A DNA stretch of 64,000 nucleotides from JAJDAN01 sp046583095 (GTDB lineage: Bacteria > Myxococcota_A > UBA9160 > UBA4427). Below the pieces are notes generated by a model, which saw only the letters and a program-made list of their open reading frames with translations, had not been told where the DNA came from and did not search any database. The stretch covers positions 1-64,000 of the forward strand of contig JAYGDB010000116.1 in NCBI GenBank assembly GCA_046583095.1, read 5' to 3'. Shown in pieces: positions 1 through 8,929 of this stretch (within the stretch, counting starts at the first letter, position 1; each line of letters opens with the position of its first letter). The position numbers and the translations under genes are program-made.

Positions 1-986
1 TCGGCGAGGCCGGCCACCAGGAGAACAGCTGGCAGGTGGGGCACCTGGGCGACTCGATGGTGGTCAGCTACCCCTTGGCGAAGCAGCTTCCCACACGCCT
101 CCAGCAAGAGATCGACCAGCTCGTGCCGGACGCAGGCTGGATCCGTGTCCATTCCCTGGCCTCGCCCGGAATGGGGCCGTTCGATTTTTACTTCGTGGCC
201 GATCGCATCGCGGATGCCCGGCCCGACCAGGTCATCCTGCCCGTCAACCTTACGGTCCTGTCCAAGGCGTGGCGCGATGCATTCTCCCGCCCACGGCTCG
301 GGGGACTGCTGCGCCCGTCGAGCCTGCCGGAGGCAGTCGGGCTTCCACTCGAACGGATCGGCCTGACCGCAGACCGTCTGCTCAGCTACGTCGCCGTGGT
401 CCAGGCGGGAGGCTTGGGACCGTGGCGCGACCTGACGGCGCGGCAGGCGAAGCTCGGGGTCGCGCGGAGTTGGCTGGCAGGTCGGCTCAGTGCGGGCTTC
501 GGGAGTGAGGCCGAGGAGCGCTTCGCGATGGATGTCTTTGCATACTTCGACCTCCGGTTCACCGATCGCAGCGGGCGACCGCGACTGACGCACGAAGGCA
601 TCCAGCACCGATTCGGCCCGGCGCTCCACGGTGTTGGCCCCAACGTCCCGCCTCTCGAACTTCTCGACGCAGCGATCCGCAGCTTCCGGGAGCGCGGGAT
701 CGAGGTTCTCGTCTACACGAGTCCTCTAAACGTCGAGCACATCGAAGCCGTTGGATCCGACAATCCGACCGGCCTCGCCCGAACCCTGACCTCGATCGAA
801 TCCGTGTCGCTTCGCGCGGGCGGCCGCTTCATCGATCTCCACGACCTGCTGCCGGATGCCGGATTTCGCGACGTCGCCGGTCACCTGAGCACCACCAACA
901 CAATCGACGGCCCGAAACAGCTCGCCAGTCGGATCGCACCGATCGTCGTCGAGACTGCGCGACGCGCTCGAGAGAGTCGCGACTGA
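1..986 (+). CDS. SGNH/GDSL-like protein, 5' end outside window
   Basis: The frame is open from position 3 with no upstream stop, and the GDS block (part of 'VGHLGDSMV') lies only about 17 residues into the visible sequence, so the true start is to the left of the window. A GTG at 36 is an internal codon rather than a convincing start. The GDS motif near the N-terminus and a C-terminal 'FRDVAGHLS' segment resemble SGNH blocks I and V (serine nucleophile; Asp/His pair). The stop overlaps the ATG of the following MBOAT gene by one base. SGNH-like proteins beside MBOATs usually act together in O-acylation of polysaccharide or wall polymers (AlgI/AlgX- or DltB/DltD-type logic). That role is inferred from context; the substrate is unknown. 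Confidence 0.7.
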   Translation, partial: GEAGHQENSWQVGHLGDSMVVSYPLAKQLPTRLQQEIDQLVPDAGWIRVHSLASPGMGPFDFYFVADRIADARPDQVILPVNLTVLSKAWRDAFSRPRLGGLLRPSSLPEAVGLPLERIGLTADRLLSYVAVVQAGGLGPWRDLTARQAKLGVARSWLAGRLSAGFGSEAEERFAMDVFAYFDLRFTDRSGRPRLTHEGIQHRFGPALHGVGPNVPPLELLDAAIRSFRERGIEVLVYTSPLNVEHIEAVGSDNPTGLARTLTSIESVSLRAGGRFIDLHDLLPDAGFRDVAGHLSTTNTIDGPKQLASRIAPIVVETARRARESRD

Positions 987-2389
987 TGCCCTTCAACAGC
1001 ATCCAGTTCGCCCTCTTCTTCGCCGTCGTGTGGCTGCTGCACCGGTCCCTCCCGGCCGGCGCGCGCAACGGCTTCCTGCTGACCGCAAGCCTCGTCTTCT
1101 ACGGGCTGTGGGTCCCCGCCTACCTGCTGCTCCTGCTGGGAGACATCCTCGTCAACTACGCGCTCCTTCGCGTAATGGTTCGAAGTACGCGTCCGCGAAT
1201 CGCCCTGGTCACGTCGGTCGTCGTCACCCTCGGCCTGCTCGCGGGCTTCAAGTACGCGGCGCTGGCGATCGAGGCATTCGCGCCCGTCTTGCGCGCTGGC
1301 TTCGGCTTCGATCCACCCATCCCGGAGATCTTTCTCCCACTCGGAATCTCGTTCTTCAGCTTTCAGATCCTGGGACTCGCAATCGACACCTATCGCCGGG
1401 AGATCGACGCCCCCGAGAGCCTCAGCCGCTACGCGCTCTTCGTTTCGTTCTTTCCGCAGCTGATCGCGGGACCGATCCTACGAGGCAGACAACTTCTGCC
1501 GCAGCTCGCGCGGGGCGCGGCACGTTCGGCAGCGCGCAGCCAGCGCGGGCTCTGGCTGATCGCGTCCGGACTCGCGAAGAAGGTGATCCTCGCCGACTTC
1601 CTGCTCGGCGATTTCGTCGATGGGGTCTTCCAAGCCCCGGGTGTGGGAAGCGCAGCGTTCCACTGGGTCGCAGCCTGGAGCTTCGCGTTCCAGATCTACT
1701 TCGACTTCTCGGGCTATACGGACATCGCGCGCGGGTTGGCACTGCTACTGGGCTTCGAACTGCCTGCCAACTTTCTCGAGCCGTACCTGTCGCGCGATCC
1801 TTCGGAGTTCTGGCGACGCTGGCACATCACGCTGTCCCGCTGGCTACGCGACTACCTCTACATCCCGCTGGGCGGCAACCGGACCGGGCAATCCCGGACG
1901 CTCGTGAACCTGATGCTCACGATGTTGCTGGGCGGCCTGTGGCACGGAGCCGCCTGGAACTTCGTCATCTGGGGTGGAGTTCACGGCGTCCTGCTCGTAC
2001 TTCACCGGCAATTCGGAGGCCCGCGACAGCCGGAGAGGGAAACCGACTGGCGCGACGCACCGCACGTCTTCCTGACCTTCAACCTCATCTGCATAGCCTG
2101 GGTGTTCTTCCGGGCGCCCAGTTTCGAAGAGGCCATCCACTTCATCGCGGGGATGCTCGGCTCTGGGCCCGGGACCGGCTGGCCCGTACTGCCGACGCTG
2201 GTGGTGTTGTGTTGCGCGGGGATCCATGTCCTCGAGCGCTGGCTGCGACTGCATGGCGCTTCCCTTCGCGCCGCACTGAACCGCCGCTGGTGGGGGCCGC
2301 TCCTCCAGGCAGCGGGCCTGGGTGGACTGACCGGCCTCGCGATCGCCGCTGCCGGTGCCGGCGATCAGTTCATCTACTTTCAGTTCTGA
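986..2389 (+). CDS. MBOAT family O-acyltransferase (AlgI/DltB-like)
   Basis: A 467-residue polytopic membrane protein. The core 'PLGISFFSFQ' segment, the 'AGPILRGRQLLPQL' loop and the 'GLWHGAAWN' motif with the presumed catalytic histidine H320 are typical of the AlgI/DltB branch of MBOAT acyltransferases. These move acyl groups, usually acetyl, across the inner membrane to a periplasmic partner. Length is normal for the family. The start overlaps the upstream SGNH-like gene's stop by one base (TGATG), so the two are probably co-translated and functionally paired. The target polymer cannot be read from the sequence. Confidence 0.88.
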   Translation: MPFNSIQFALFFAVVWLLHRSLPAGARNGFLLTASLVFYGLWVPAYLLLLLGDILVNYALLRVMVRSTRPRIALVTSVVVTLGLLAGFKYAALAIEAFAPVLRAGFGFDPPIPEIFLPLGISFFSFQILGLAIDTYRREIDAPESLSRYALFVSFFPQLIAGPILRGRQLLPQLARGAARSAARSQRGLWLIASGLAKKVILADFLLGDFVDGVFQAPGVGSAAFHWVAAWSFAFQIYFDFSGYTDIARGLALLLGFELPANFLEPYLSRDPSEFWRRWHITLSRWLRDYLYIPLGGNRTGQSRTLVNLMLTMLLGGLWHGAAWNFVIWGGVHGVLLVLHRQFGGPRQPERETDWRDAPHVFLTFNLICIAWVFFRAPSFEEAIHFIAGMLGSGPGTGWPVLPTLVVLCCAGIHVLERWLRLHGASLRAALNRRWWGPLLQAAGLGGLTGLAIAAAGAGDQFIYFQF

Positions 2390-2439
2390 CCCGCGAAGCG
2401 ACCCGGCGCCGCTCCCAGGCGTGGCTCGGCTCGTTGCCG

Positions 2440-3039
2440 TCAGCCTTCCGGTGCGAGACTCTGGTGGATGGCCCGCCAGAGGTCGTCGATCCCCTGCCGG
2501 GTCTGTGCGGACGTCGCGACGAGCTTCGTGCCCTTGCGCTCGAGCTGAAGGGCGAGCTCCTTCAGGCGCTTGGCCCGGCGCATGGGCTTCAGCTTGTCGA
2601 CCTTCGTGACCACCACCTGCCAGGCGACCTCTCGCTCGTCGAGCCAATCGAGCAGCAGGGTCTCGTCCTCGGAGAAATCGCGGCGCAGATCCTGAAGCAG
2701 AATCGCCAGGCACAGGGGCGGGCGATCGTCGAGGTAACCCTCGACGAGCTTCCCCCAGCTCTCGCGCTCCGTCCTGGAGACCTTCGCCCAGCCGTAACCG
2801 GGCAGATCGACGAGCGCGAGTTCCTGGCCGCCGGCGCTCACGTCAAAGAAGTGGATGAGGCGGGTCTTGCCGGGTGTCGAGCTGGTGCGGGCGAGCTGCT
2901 TGCGTCCCACCAGAGCGTTCAAGATGCTCGACTTCCCGACGTTCGAGCGGCCCAAGAAGGCGACCTCGGGCAGGCCGCCGGTCGGAAACTGGCGGGCGCT
3001 TCCCGCTGACTGCAGTAGCTCTGCGCGATGGATCTTCAT
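2440..3039 (-). CDS. engB: Ribosome biogenesis GTPase YsxC/EngB
   Basis: A TRAFAC-class GTPase of 199 residues, the usual EngB length. It has G1 'GRSNVGKS' (residues 30-37), the STPGKT switch I region, G3 'DLPGYG', G4 'TKVDK' and a G5 'SA' near the C-terminus. EngB is required for late large-subunit assembly. The gene reads toward the MBOAT gene and is divergent from the ccm operon. The first residues (MKIHRAELLQSA) are typical of the family, which supports this start. Confidence 0.95.
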   Translation of the reverse strand: MKIHRAELLQSAGSARQFPTGGLPEVAFLGRSNVGKSSILNALVGRKQLARTSSTPGKTRLIHFFDVSAGGQELALVDLPGYGWAKVSRTERESWGKLVEGYLDDRPPLCLAILLQDLRRDFSEDETLLLDWLDEREVAWQVVVTKVDKLKPMRRAKRLKELALQLERKGTKLVATSAQTRQGIDDLWRAIHQSLAPEG

Positions 3040-3190
3040 CGGCCGAGTTCCACTCGCTCCAGCAGGAGGAAGGGCTCGAGGCTTGCCGGGTCTCGGAAGG
3101 TCACGCGCCCGGGATACCCGGTCACGCCGCCCGCAACAAGGTGTAGCGCTGCAAGTAGTTGTTTAAACATCACTTTCTGGCGCTCTCGGT

Positions 3191-3219
3191 TTGACGCTCG
3201 GAGGCCCTGCGGCTACCTT
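3191..3219 (+). promoter_or_regulatory. Sigma-70-type promoter of the ccm operon
   Basis: TTGACG (3191-3196), a 17-nt spacer and TACCTT (3214-3219) lie 35 nt before ccmE. Spacing is ideal and the -35 matches 5 of 6 consensus bases. No other good match lies between the divergent engB and ccmE starts. Confidence 0.55.
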
Positions 3220-3254
3220 CCCCGTTCTCCCAGCCCGCCCTCCGAAGGCGACCC

Positions 3255-3752
3255 ATGTCGCAAGAGTCGCAAGAGTCGCAAGCCGAAAATCCCCGACCCA
3301 CCGGGCTTTCGAAGGGCGCTCAGATCGCCATCGGCGCCCTCGTCGTGGCCGGGCTGCTGGGCTGGTACGGCTACACCAACCTGGGCGGCGAGAGCTTCAC
3401 CTACTACCAGACCCTCGCAGAGTTCAAGGCGGCCGGCGCCCCGTCTCCCGACCAGGGCCTGCGCGTCCACGGCTACGTGTCGACCGCTTCGATCGAACGC
3501 AACATCAACGAGAAGCAGGTGCGGTTCGTCGTGCAGAACGATCCGCCTCACGCGGCCGCGGCGGCCAGCGACACACGGCTGATGGTCGTCTACCGCAGCC
3601 TCGAAACCCCGGACCTCTTCAAGGACGGGGCCGAGGTGGTGGTGGAAGGACGTCTCCAGGGTCGCGGGGCGGATGCCGTCTTCGTCGCGGACAACGTGAT
3701 GGCGAAGTGCCCGTCGAAGTTCCAGGCGCAAGCCGAAGCCCAGCCGCTCTGA
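3255..3752 (+). CDS. ccmE: Cytochrome c maturation heme chaperone CcmE, cysteine-type
   Basis: A 165-residue protein with an N-terminal membrane anchor (about residues 24-41) and the OB-fold periplasmic domain of CcmE ('LRVHGYV', 'VVVEGRL', 'VFVADNVMAKC'). CcmE carries heme from CcmC to the CcmF ligation step. In most bacteria heme is bound through the histidine of HxxxY; here that place reads C152-P-S-K-F156. A Cys replacing His is known from Desulfovibrio-type Ccm systems (CxxxY), but here the tyrosine is also replaced by phenylalanine. It is the first gene of a coupled operon with ccmF, A, B, C and D. The identification is firm; the heme-binding chemistry is inferred. Confidence 0.9.
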   Translation: MSQESQESQAENPRPTGLSKGAQIAIGALVVAGLLGWYGYTNLGGESFTYYQTLAEFKAAGAPSPDQGLRVHGYVSTASIERNINEKQVRFVVQNDPPHAAAAASDTRLMVVYRSLETPDLFKDGAEVVVEGRLQGRGADAVFVADNVMAKCPSKFQAQAEAQPL

Positions 3753-3802
3753 ACGTTCGAGAGTCGTCGATCCGCCCACCACCTCGCAACCCGGAGACGC
3801 CC

Positions 3803-5761
3803 GTGTCGGACATCGGCCTCTACTCACTCCGCTTCGCCCTCGCGATCGCGACCTTTGGCATCGCCGCCGGTGTCGCCGCAGGCCTGCGGAAGCGGGCGGA
3901 CTGGACGCAGGTGGCCGAGCGGTGCCTGCTGGCCGTGTTCGCGTTCATCTCGATCTCGATGCTCTCCCTCTTCTACGCCCTGGCAACCAACGACTTCTCA
4001 CTCGCCTACGTAACCCAGCACTCCGCGCGGTCGATGACCCTGGCGTATCGCCTGGCGGCGCTATGGGGCGGCCAGTCCGGATCGCTTCTGCTGTGGGTCT
4101 TCATGCTCGGAGCCTTCGGCGCCGCCACGGTCGCGGCGAACCGGCACCAGAATCGCAGCCTGATGCCCTGGGTGGTGGCGGTGCTGTTGGCGAACGCCTG
4201 CTTCTTCCTCGTGCTGCTGAACTTCGTGACGATTCCGTTCGAACGGCTGCCCCATGGCCGCATCCTGTCGGACGGCAACGGGCTCAACCCGTTGCTGCAG
4301 CACCCGCTGATGACCATCCACCCGTTGGTGCTCTACACGGGCTTCGTCGGTTTCGTGGTTCCTTTTGCCTTCGCCTTTGCGGCACTCATCACCGGCGAGC
4401 TCGGCACGACCTGGTTCCGCAGCACCCGCCGCTGGACATTGGTGGCCTGGGCGTTCCTGGGATTGGGCCTGATCCTCGGCGGGCGCTGGGCCTACGAGGT
4501 GCTCGGCTGGGGAGGCTACTGGGGCTGGGATCCTGTCGAGAATGCGGCCTTCATGCCCTGGCTCGCGGCCACCGCCTACCTGCACTCGGTAATGATCCAG
4601 GAAAAGCGAGACATGCTGAAGATCTGGAACCTGGCGCTGATCGGCCTCACCTACTCGCTGTGCCTCTTCGGCACCTTCCTCACCCGCAGCGGCGTGGTGC
4701 AGTCCGTGCATTCGTTCACGAATTCGGGCTGGTTCGGCTTCATCTTCCTCGCCTACGTATGCGTCATCGCCAGCGGGTTCTTGATGGCCCTCTTCTTCCG
4801 CTGGAAGGAACTCCGCAGCCCGCGCAGGCTCGAGTCGATGGTCTCACGCGAGGCCGGCTTCCTGCTGAACAACTGGGCGTTCATGGCACTCCTGGTCGTG
4901 GTCTTCTGGGGAACGATGCTGCCCGTCTTCTCCGAATCGTTCTCCGGAGAGCGTACGACCGTCGGGCCGAAGTTCTTCAACACGATGACCGGACCCATCG
5001 CGCTGGTCGTGCTCTTCCTGACCGGTGTCGCTCCGCTGATCGCCTGGCGCCGCGCCACGGTCGCGAGCATTCGAAAGCAGTTCGTGATTCCCGGCAGCAT
5101 CGGTGCCTCGGTGGGCATCGTGTTCGGCGTGATCTTCTGGGGCAAGATCGGCGTCTGGTCCCTCAGTTGCTGGGCGCTCGGGGCATTCGTGACGGCAACA
5201 GTCGTACAGGAGTACTGGCAGGCCATGAGTGCCCGCATGCGGCTCCACGGCGAATCGGTCCTGGTTTCACTCTCGACACTTCTGACCAAGAACCAACGCC
5301 GTTACGGCGGCTACATCGTGCACGTCGGGATCGTCCTGATGATGATCGGCTTCTCGGGAGCATTCTTCAACGAAGAAGTCCTCGAGAACATGGCACCGGG
5401 CGACTCGGTGAAGCTCGCCGCGTACGACTTCAAATACCTCACCGCCGAAGCGATTCCCGCGCAGCACTACGGCGGTGCCAAGGCGCGAGTGGCCCTCTAC
5501 GAGCATGGGCAGCCCATCTCGATGCTGACACCCGAGAAACGGATGTACTGGCTCGAAGAGCAGCCGACCTCGATCCCGGCAATTCACTCGACCCTGTCGG
5601 AAGATCTCTACGTGATCCTGACGGCACTCGAGGAAGACGGCTCTGCGACCCTCAAGATCTACCGGAATCCGCTCGTCAATTGGATCTGGCTGGGTGGACT
5701 CGTCCTCATCGTCGGAAACTTCGTGATCCTGTGGCCTCATCCGACCGGGCGCCGGGCATGA
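3803..5761 (+). CDS. ccmF: Cytochrome c heme lyase subunit CcmF
   Basis: A polytopic membrane protein of 652 residues, normal for CcmF. The WWD heme-handling signature 'WGGYWGWDPVE' starts at W236, followed by conserved segments such as 'GTFLTRSGVVQSVHSF'. CcmF receives heme from CcmE and attaches it to apocytochrome CxxCH motifs in the periplasm. The reading frame is open much further upstream; I chose GTG 3803 because GGAG sits 7 nt before it, it follows the ccmE stop by 50 nt, and family similarity begins at 'SDIGLYSLRFALA'. The stop overlaps the next start (ATGA). With no CcmH in the operon, CcmF must get apocytochrome by another route. Confidence 0.95.
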   Translation: MSDIGLYSLRFALAIATFGIAAGVAAGLRKRADWTQVAERCLLAVFAFISISMLSLFYALATNDFSLAYVTQHSARSMTLAYRLAALWGGQSGSLLLWVFMLGAFGAATVAANRHQNRSLMPWVVAVLLANACFFLVLLNFVTIPFERLPHGRILSDGNGLNPLLQHPLMTIHPLVLYTGFVGFVVPFAFAFAALITGELGTTWFRSTRRWTLVAWAFLGLGLILGGRWAYEVLGWGGYWGWDPVENAAFMPWLAATAYLHSVMIQEKRDMLKIWNLALIGLTYSLCLFGTFLTRSGVVQSVHSFTNSGWFGFIFLAYVCVIASGFLMALFFRWKELRSPRRLESMVSREAGFLLNNWAFMALLVVVFWGTMLPVFSESFSGERTTVGPKFFNTMTGPIALVVLFLTGVAPLIAWRRATVASIRKQFVIPGSIGASVGIVFGVIFWGKIGVWSLSCWALGAFVTATVVQEYWQAMSARMRLHGESVLVSLSTLLTKNQRRYGGYIVHVGIVLMMIGFSGAFFNEEVLENMAPGDSVKLAAYDFKYLTAEAIPAQHYGGAKARVALYEHGQPISMLTPEKRMYWLEEQPTSIPAIHSTLSEDLYVILTALEEDGSATLKIYRNPLVNWIWLGGLVLIVGNFVILWPHPTGRRA

Positions 5762-7542
5762 AGCGACACGCCGCGGCCGAGGTGTGCGCAATCCTGTGCA
5801 TCTGGCTGATCGCCGGCGCGAGCGCGGCGTGGGGACAGGCGGCACCCCATCCCAGCGTGCCCACGGGCGGAGCTTCTTCGCTTCCGCCCGGCGACGGCAC
5901 GATCCGCGGCGTGGTGACAGATGCGGACCACCCGGGCGCAACCGGCGGGCTGACGGTCGCCCTCTACGCCCTCCAGCCTGACGGCACCCCGGGAATCGGC
6001 AGCGCGGAGACCGCACCCGACGGCAGCTTCGTATTTCCCGGGGTCTCGAATGATTCGGCCATCGTCTATCTCGTCGGCATCCGCTACCAGCTCGTCCCCC
6101 ACGGCGAGCGCACCGCATTCGCCGTGGGACAGCGCGAGATCGACATCGCGCTCCCGGTGACGCGACCCACCACGGACACCTCCGCGATCACGATCATCGA
6201 GACGACCCTGCAGATCGAGGCGCAAGGAACGCGGATCGCCGTCCTCGAGACCCACAAGCTCGAAAACGCCGGCCCTCGACCCGTCTACGTGGCCGACGGC
6301 GAACGCGCGAACCACACGCCACCCTTCCGGGCGAAGCTCCCTCGCGGCGCGGTGAACTTCCAGGCGGGGGGCTTCAACTCGAGCGAGGGCTTGGAGAACG
6401 CCGCCGGCGAGCTCTCCTACTGGGGTCCGATCTACAGCGGCGAGCAGGAGTTACGCTACGGCTACGAGTTGCCCGTCGAACCGAGCGGATCGATCGTCGC
6501 GTTCGAGAAGCGCTTCCCGCTCGGCAGCGGTCGTATTCGCGTCCTGGCTCCCGAGCACGGCCCGCGCGTCGAGTCGCCCGACCTCGTCGCGGGCGACCCA
6601 GTCGAGATCGAGGGCACCCGGCTCACCCTGCTCCAGAGCAGCGCACTCGATCCGGGCGCGTCCCTGCAGCTGACCGTCCACCTGCCAGAGATGACCTCGA
6701 ACCTCAGCGCGCTGGGCCTGGGGCGCGCAGATCTCTCGATCGAACTCGACGACACCTTCCTCGAGGTCACGCAGAAGCAGAAGCTCAGCGTCGCGCCCGG
6801 CGCCCACCTCGGCAGCACGCATGGCGAGCCGCTGCTGCGCTTCGAGGTTCCGCTGGCTGCAGAGTGGGTCGGCATCTCGGCGGGCGCCGAGCAACTGGGT
6901 ATCCGAGCGATCGACTCCCCCGGCGCTTCTCCACCCGAGAAGGGGGTCTCGCTGTTCGGTCCGCTCGGTCCGGGCGAGCACGAATTCGCGTTCCGCTACC
7001 GGATCCCCGTCGAGCACGGCGCCGCCACCCTCGACCTGCGCTTCCCGATGACGGTCCCCACCCTCTTCATTCGCACGGCCGACACCGGTCTCCTGATCGA
7101 GAGCGACCGGCTCCACCGGCTGCGTCCCCAGCCGATCGGCACCCGCACCTGGATGTTGCGCGAGGCGTTCCACATCGAGCCCGACGAGCGGCTCTCGATC
7201 CGCTTCGAGGCGCTCGACCAGAAGGGGCCGTCGCAGTTCGGCGGGCTCGCGTTCCTGGTCGGGGCGAGCGCCTTCGTCCTGCTCTTCGTCCCGAGCCCCT
7301 TGCGCACGACCGGCAGCCAGACCCACTCCGTGCAGGACGAACGTTCCGGCCCCGCCCGCGAGCGTGACCTCGTGTATGCGACGATCCGCGATCTCGAGCA
7401 CGACTTCGAGACCGGTAAGGTCAGCGAGCAAGATTACGAGCGAAGCCTCGCCGAGCTTGAGGCTCGGGCCATCGAGTTCATGCGCGAGGAGAAGCAGACC
7501 CCCCCGCAGGATCCCAGCATCGAGTCAGAGCCCGACTCGTGA
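5758..7542 (+). CDS. Unknown ccm-operon membrane protein with CcmI-like tail
   Basis: 594 residues, not assigned to a named family. In order: a signal peptide ending near 'ASAAWGQA'; a carboxypeptidase-regulatory-like beta-sandwich (about 48-140, 'IRGVVTDADHPG', 'APDGSFVFPGV'); a large beta-rich periplasmic region (about 150-490) with two similar segments that look like repeats; one membrane segment (about 495-514); and a cytoplasmic helical tail (about 541-590) containing 'LVYATIRDLEHDFETGKVSE'. The tail resembles the short acidic coiled-coil of CcmI/CycH-type assembly factors. It overlaps ccmF (ATGA) and ccmA (GTGA) by 4 nt, so it is made with the maturation machinery. It may supply the apocytochrome-handling role of the missing CcmH/CcmI; that is inference. 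Confidence 0.75.
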   Translation: MKRHAAAEVCAILCIWLIAGASAAWGQAAPHPSVPTGGASSLPPGDGTIRGVVTDADHPGATGGLTVALYALQPDGTPGIGSAETAPDGSFVFPGVSNDSAIVYLVGIRYQLVPHGERTAFAVGQREIDIALPVTRPTTDTSAITIIETTLQIEAQGTRIAVLETHKLENAGPRPVYVADGERANHTPPFRAKLPRGAVNFQAGGFNSSEGLENAAGELSYWGPIYSGEQELRYGYELPVEPSGSIVAFEKRFPLGSGRIRVLAPEHGPRVESPDLVAGDPVEIEGTRLTLLQSSALDPGASLQLTVHLPEMTSNLSALGLGRADLSIELDDTFLEVTQKQKLSVAPGAHLGSTHGEPLLRFEVPLAAEWVGISAGAEQLGIRAIDSPGASPPEKGVSLFGPLGPGEHEFAFRYRIPVEHGAATLDLRFPMTVPTLFIRTADTGLLIESDRLHRLRPQPIGTRTWMLREAFHIEPDERLSIRFEALDQKGPSQFGGLAFLVGASAFVLLFVPSPLRTTGSQTHSVQDERSGPARERDLVYATIRDLEHDFETGKVSEQDYERSLAELEARAIEFMREEKQTPPQDPSIESEPDS

Positions 7543-8267
7543 GCCAGATCGAGATCTCCGCTCGCTCGGTCGAGAAGCGCTTCGGCCCGGTCGCGGCGCT
7601 GCGCGGAGTCGACCTCGACGTCGAAGGCGGCCAGGCCGTAGCCGTGCTCGGCCCGAACGGGGCCGGGAAGTCCACGCTGCTTCGCATCCTCGCCGGACTC
7701 GCTCGGCCGACGGCCGGCAGCGTCTCGATCCGGCGCGGAGGCCGCGCTCCCGATGGACGCGGACGCGCGCGCGCTTGGGTGGGGTTCGCGGGTCACGCCA
7801 CGCTCCTGTATCCCGAGCTGACCGCGCGAGAAAATCTCGTCTTTCACGGCCGCCTGCAGGGGGTCGTGGACCCGGCCCTGCGAGCCGATCAACTACTCGA
7901 CGAAGAAGGCCTCACCCCAGTCGCCGACCGGCGGGTCCGAACCTTCTCCCGCGGCATGGCGCAACGGCTCTCGATCGCTCGGGCCCTGGTCCAGGACCCC
8001 CCGCTGCTGCTCCTCGACGAGCCGTTTACCGGACTCGATCGGCGGGCAGGCGATCGCTTGTCCGAGCGACTCCAGCGGCTCCGAGGTGAGGGGCGGGCAA
8101 TCCTGCTCGTCACCCACGACCTGTTGCGCGCAAGCGAGATCGCGGACGCCGCGCTGATCCTGGTGTCCGGACAAATCCGCAAGCGCGCGGAGGGCAGCAC
8201 CCTCGAACGAGTCGCGCTGGAGGCTACCTACGCCGAGGTGCTCGAGTCCGAGGTGTCGGCCGGATGA
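7539..8267 (+). CDS. ccmA: Heme exporter ATP-binding protein CcmA
   Basis: An ABC ATPase of 242 residues. It has Walker A 'GPNGAGKS' (38-45), a signature region reading 'FSRGMAQRLS' in place of the LSGGQ core (a usual CcmA variant), Walker B 'LLLLDEPFTGLD' and the switch histidine in 'LLVTHD'. CcmA with CcmB uses ATP to release holo-CcmE from CcmC. The GTG start overlaps the upstream stop (GTGA), and the stop overlaps ccmB (ATGA). Confidence 0.93.
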   Translation: MSQIEISARSVEKRFGPVAALRGVDLDVEGGQAVAVLGPNGAGKSTLLRILAGLARPTAGSVSIRRGGRAPDGRGRARAWVGFAGHATLLYPELTARENLVFHGRLQGVVDPALRADQLLDEEGLTPVADRRVRTFSRGMAQRLSIARALVQDPPLLLLDEPFTGLDRRAGDRLSERLQRLRGEGRAILLVTHDLLRASEIADAALILVSGQIRKRAEGSTLERVALEATYAEVLESEVSAG

Positions 8268-8929
8268 GGATCCTGGCGGCAATTCTGTGGAAAGACCTCG
8301 TCACCGAGTGGCGATCCCGTGACCGCGTGGTCGCGATGCTCGTCTTCTCGCTGCTCGTCGTGATGGTCTTCCACTTCGCCCTGCCCCAGGGAACCGGCAA
8401 GCAGATCGCCACCCACGCGCCGGGCCTGCTGTGGGTGGCCTTCGTCTTCGCAGCCCTGATCGGGCTGAACCGCGCGTTCGCGATGGAACTCGAAAATGAC
8501 GCGTTGGCAGGCCTGGCCCTGGCGCCCCTCGACCGCGGCTGGGTCTTCCTGGGCAAGGCCATCTCGAACGTGTTGCTGATCGGAATCACCCAGGTGCTCA
8601 CCGCGGCGGCCTTCTCGTTCGTCTTCGACCTGGACCTGTTGTCGTCGGCCGGGTCACTCGGCCTCGTCTTCCTCCTGGGCACTCTCGGAATCTCGTCCGT
8701 CGGGACGCTCTTCGCCGCAATGGCGGCGCGCACCCGGTTCCGAGAGGTGCTGTTGCCGATCCTGCTGCTCCCGGCGCTGTTCCCGGTGCTCGCGGGCGCC
8801 GTCGAGGGCACGATGGAGGCAATCCGCGACGGCACCACATCCTTCGCGTCGATCCAGCTCCTCTTGGTGGTGGATGGCATCTACTGGATCATCTGCTTCA
8901 TCGGCTTCGAATTCGTTCTCGATGAGTGA
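8264..8929 (+). CDS. ccmB: Heme exporter membrane protein CcmB
   Basis: 221 residues with six predicted membrane segments and the CcmB N-terminus 'ILWKDLVTEWRSRD', followed by a hydrophobic hairpin and 'LLGTLGISSVGTLFAAM'. It is the permease partner of CcmA in the CcmABCD complex. Four-base overlaps join it to ccmA and ccmC. Confidence 0.92.
   Translation: MRILAAILWKDLVTEWRSRDRVVAMLVFSLLVVMVFHFALPQGTGKQIATHAPGLLWVAFVFAALIGLNRAFAMELENDALAGLALAPLDRGWVFLGKAISNVLLIGITQVLTAAAFSFVFDLDLLSSAGSLGLVFLLGTLGISSVGTLFAAMAARTRFREVLLPILLLPALFPVLAGAVEGTMEAIRDGTTSFASIQLLLVVDGIYWIICFIGFEFVLDE

Noticed and set aside
3922..5757. Long open frame upstream of the 594-aa ccm-operon protein
   Set aside because: It lies inside ccmF in another frame, has Arg/Pro/His-rich composition and no domain; the gene starts at ATG 5758 with a signal peptide.
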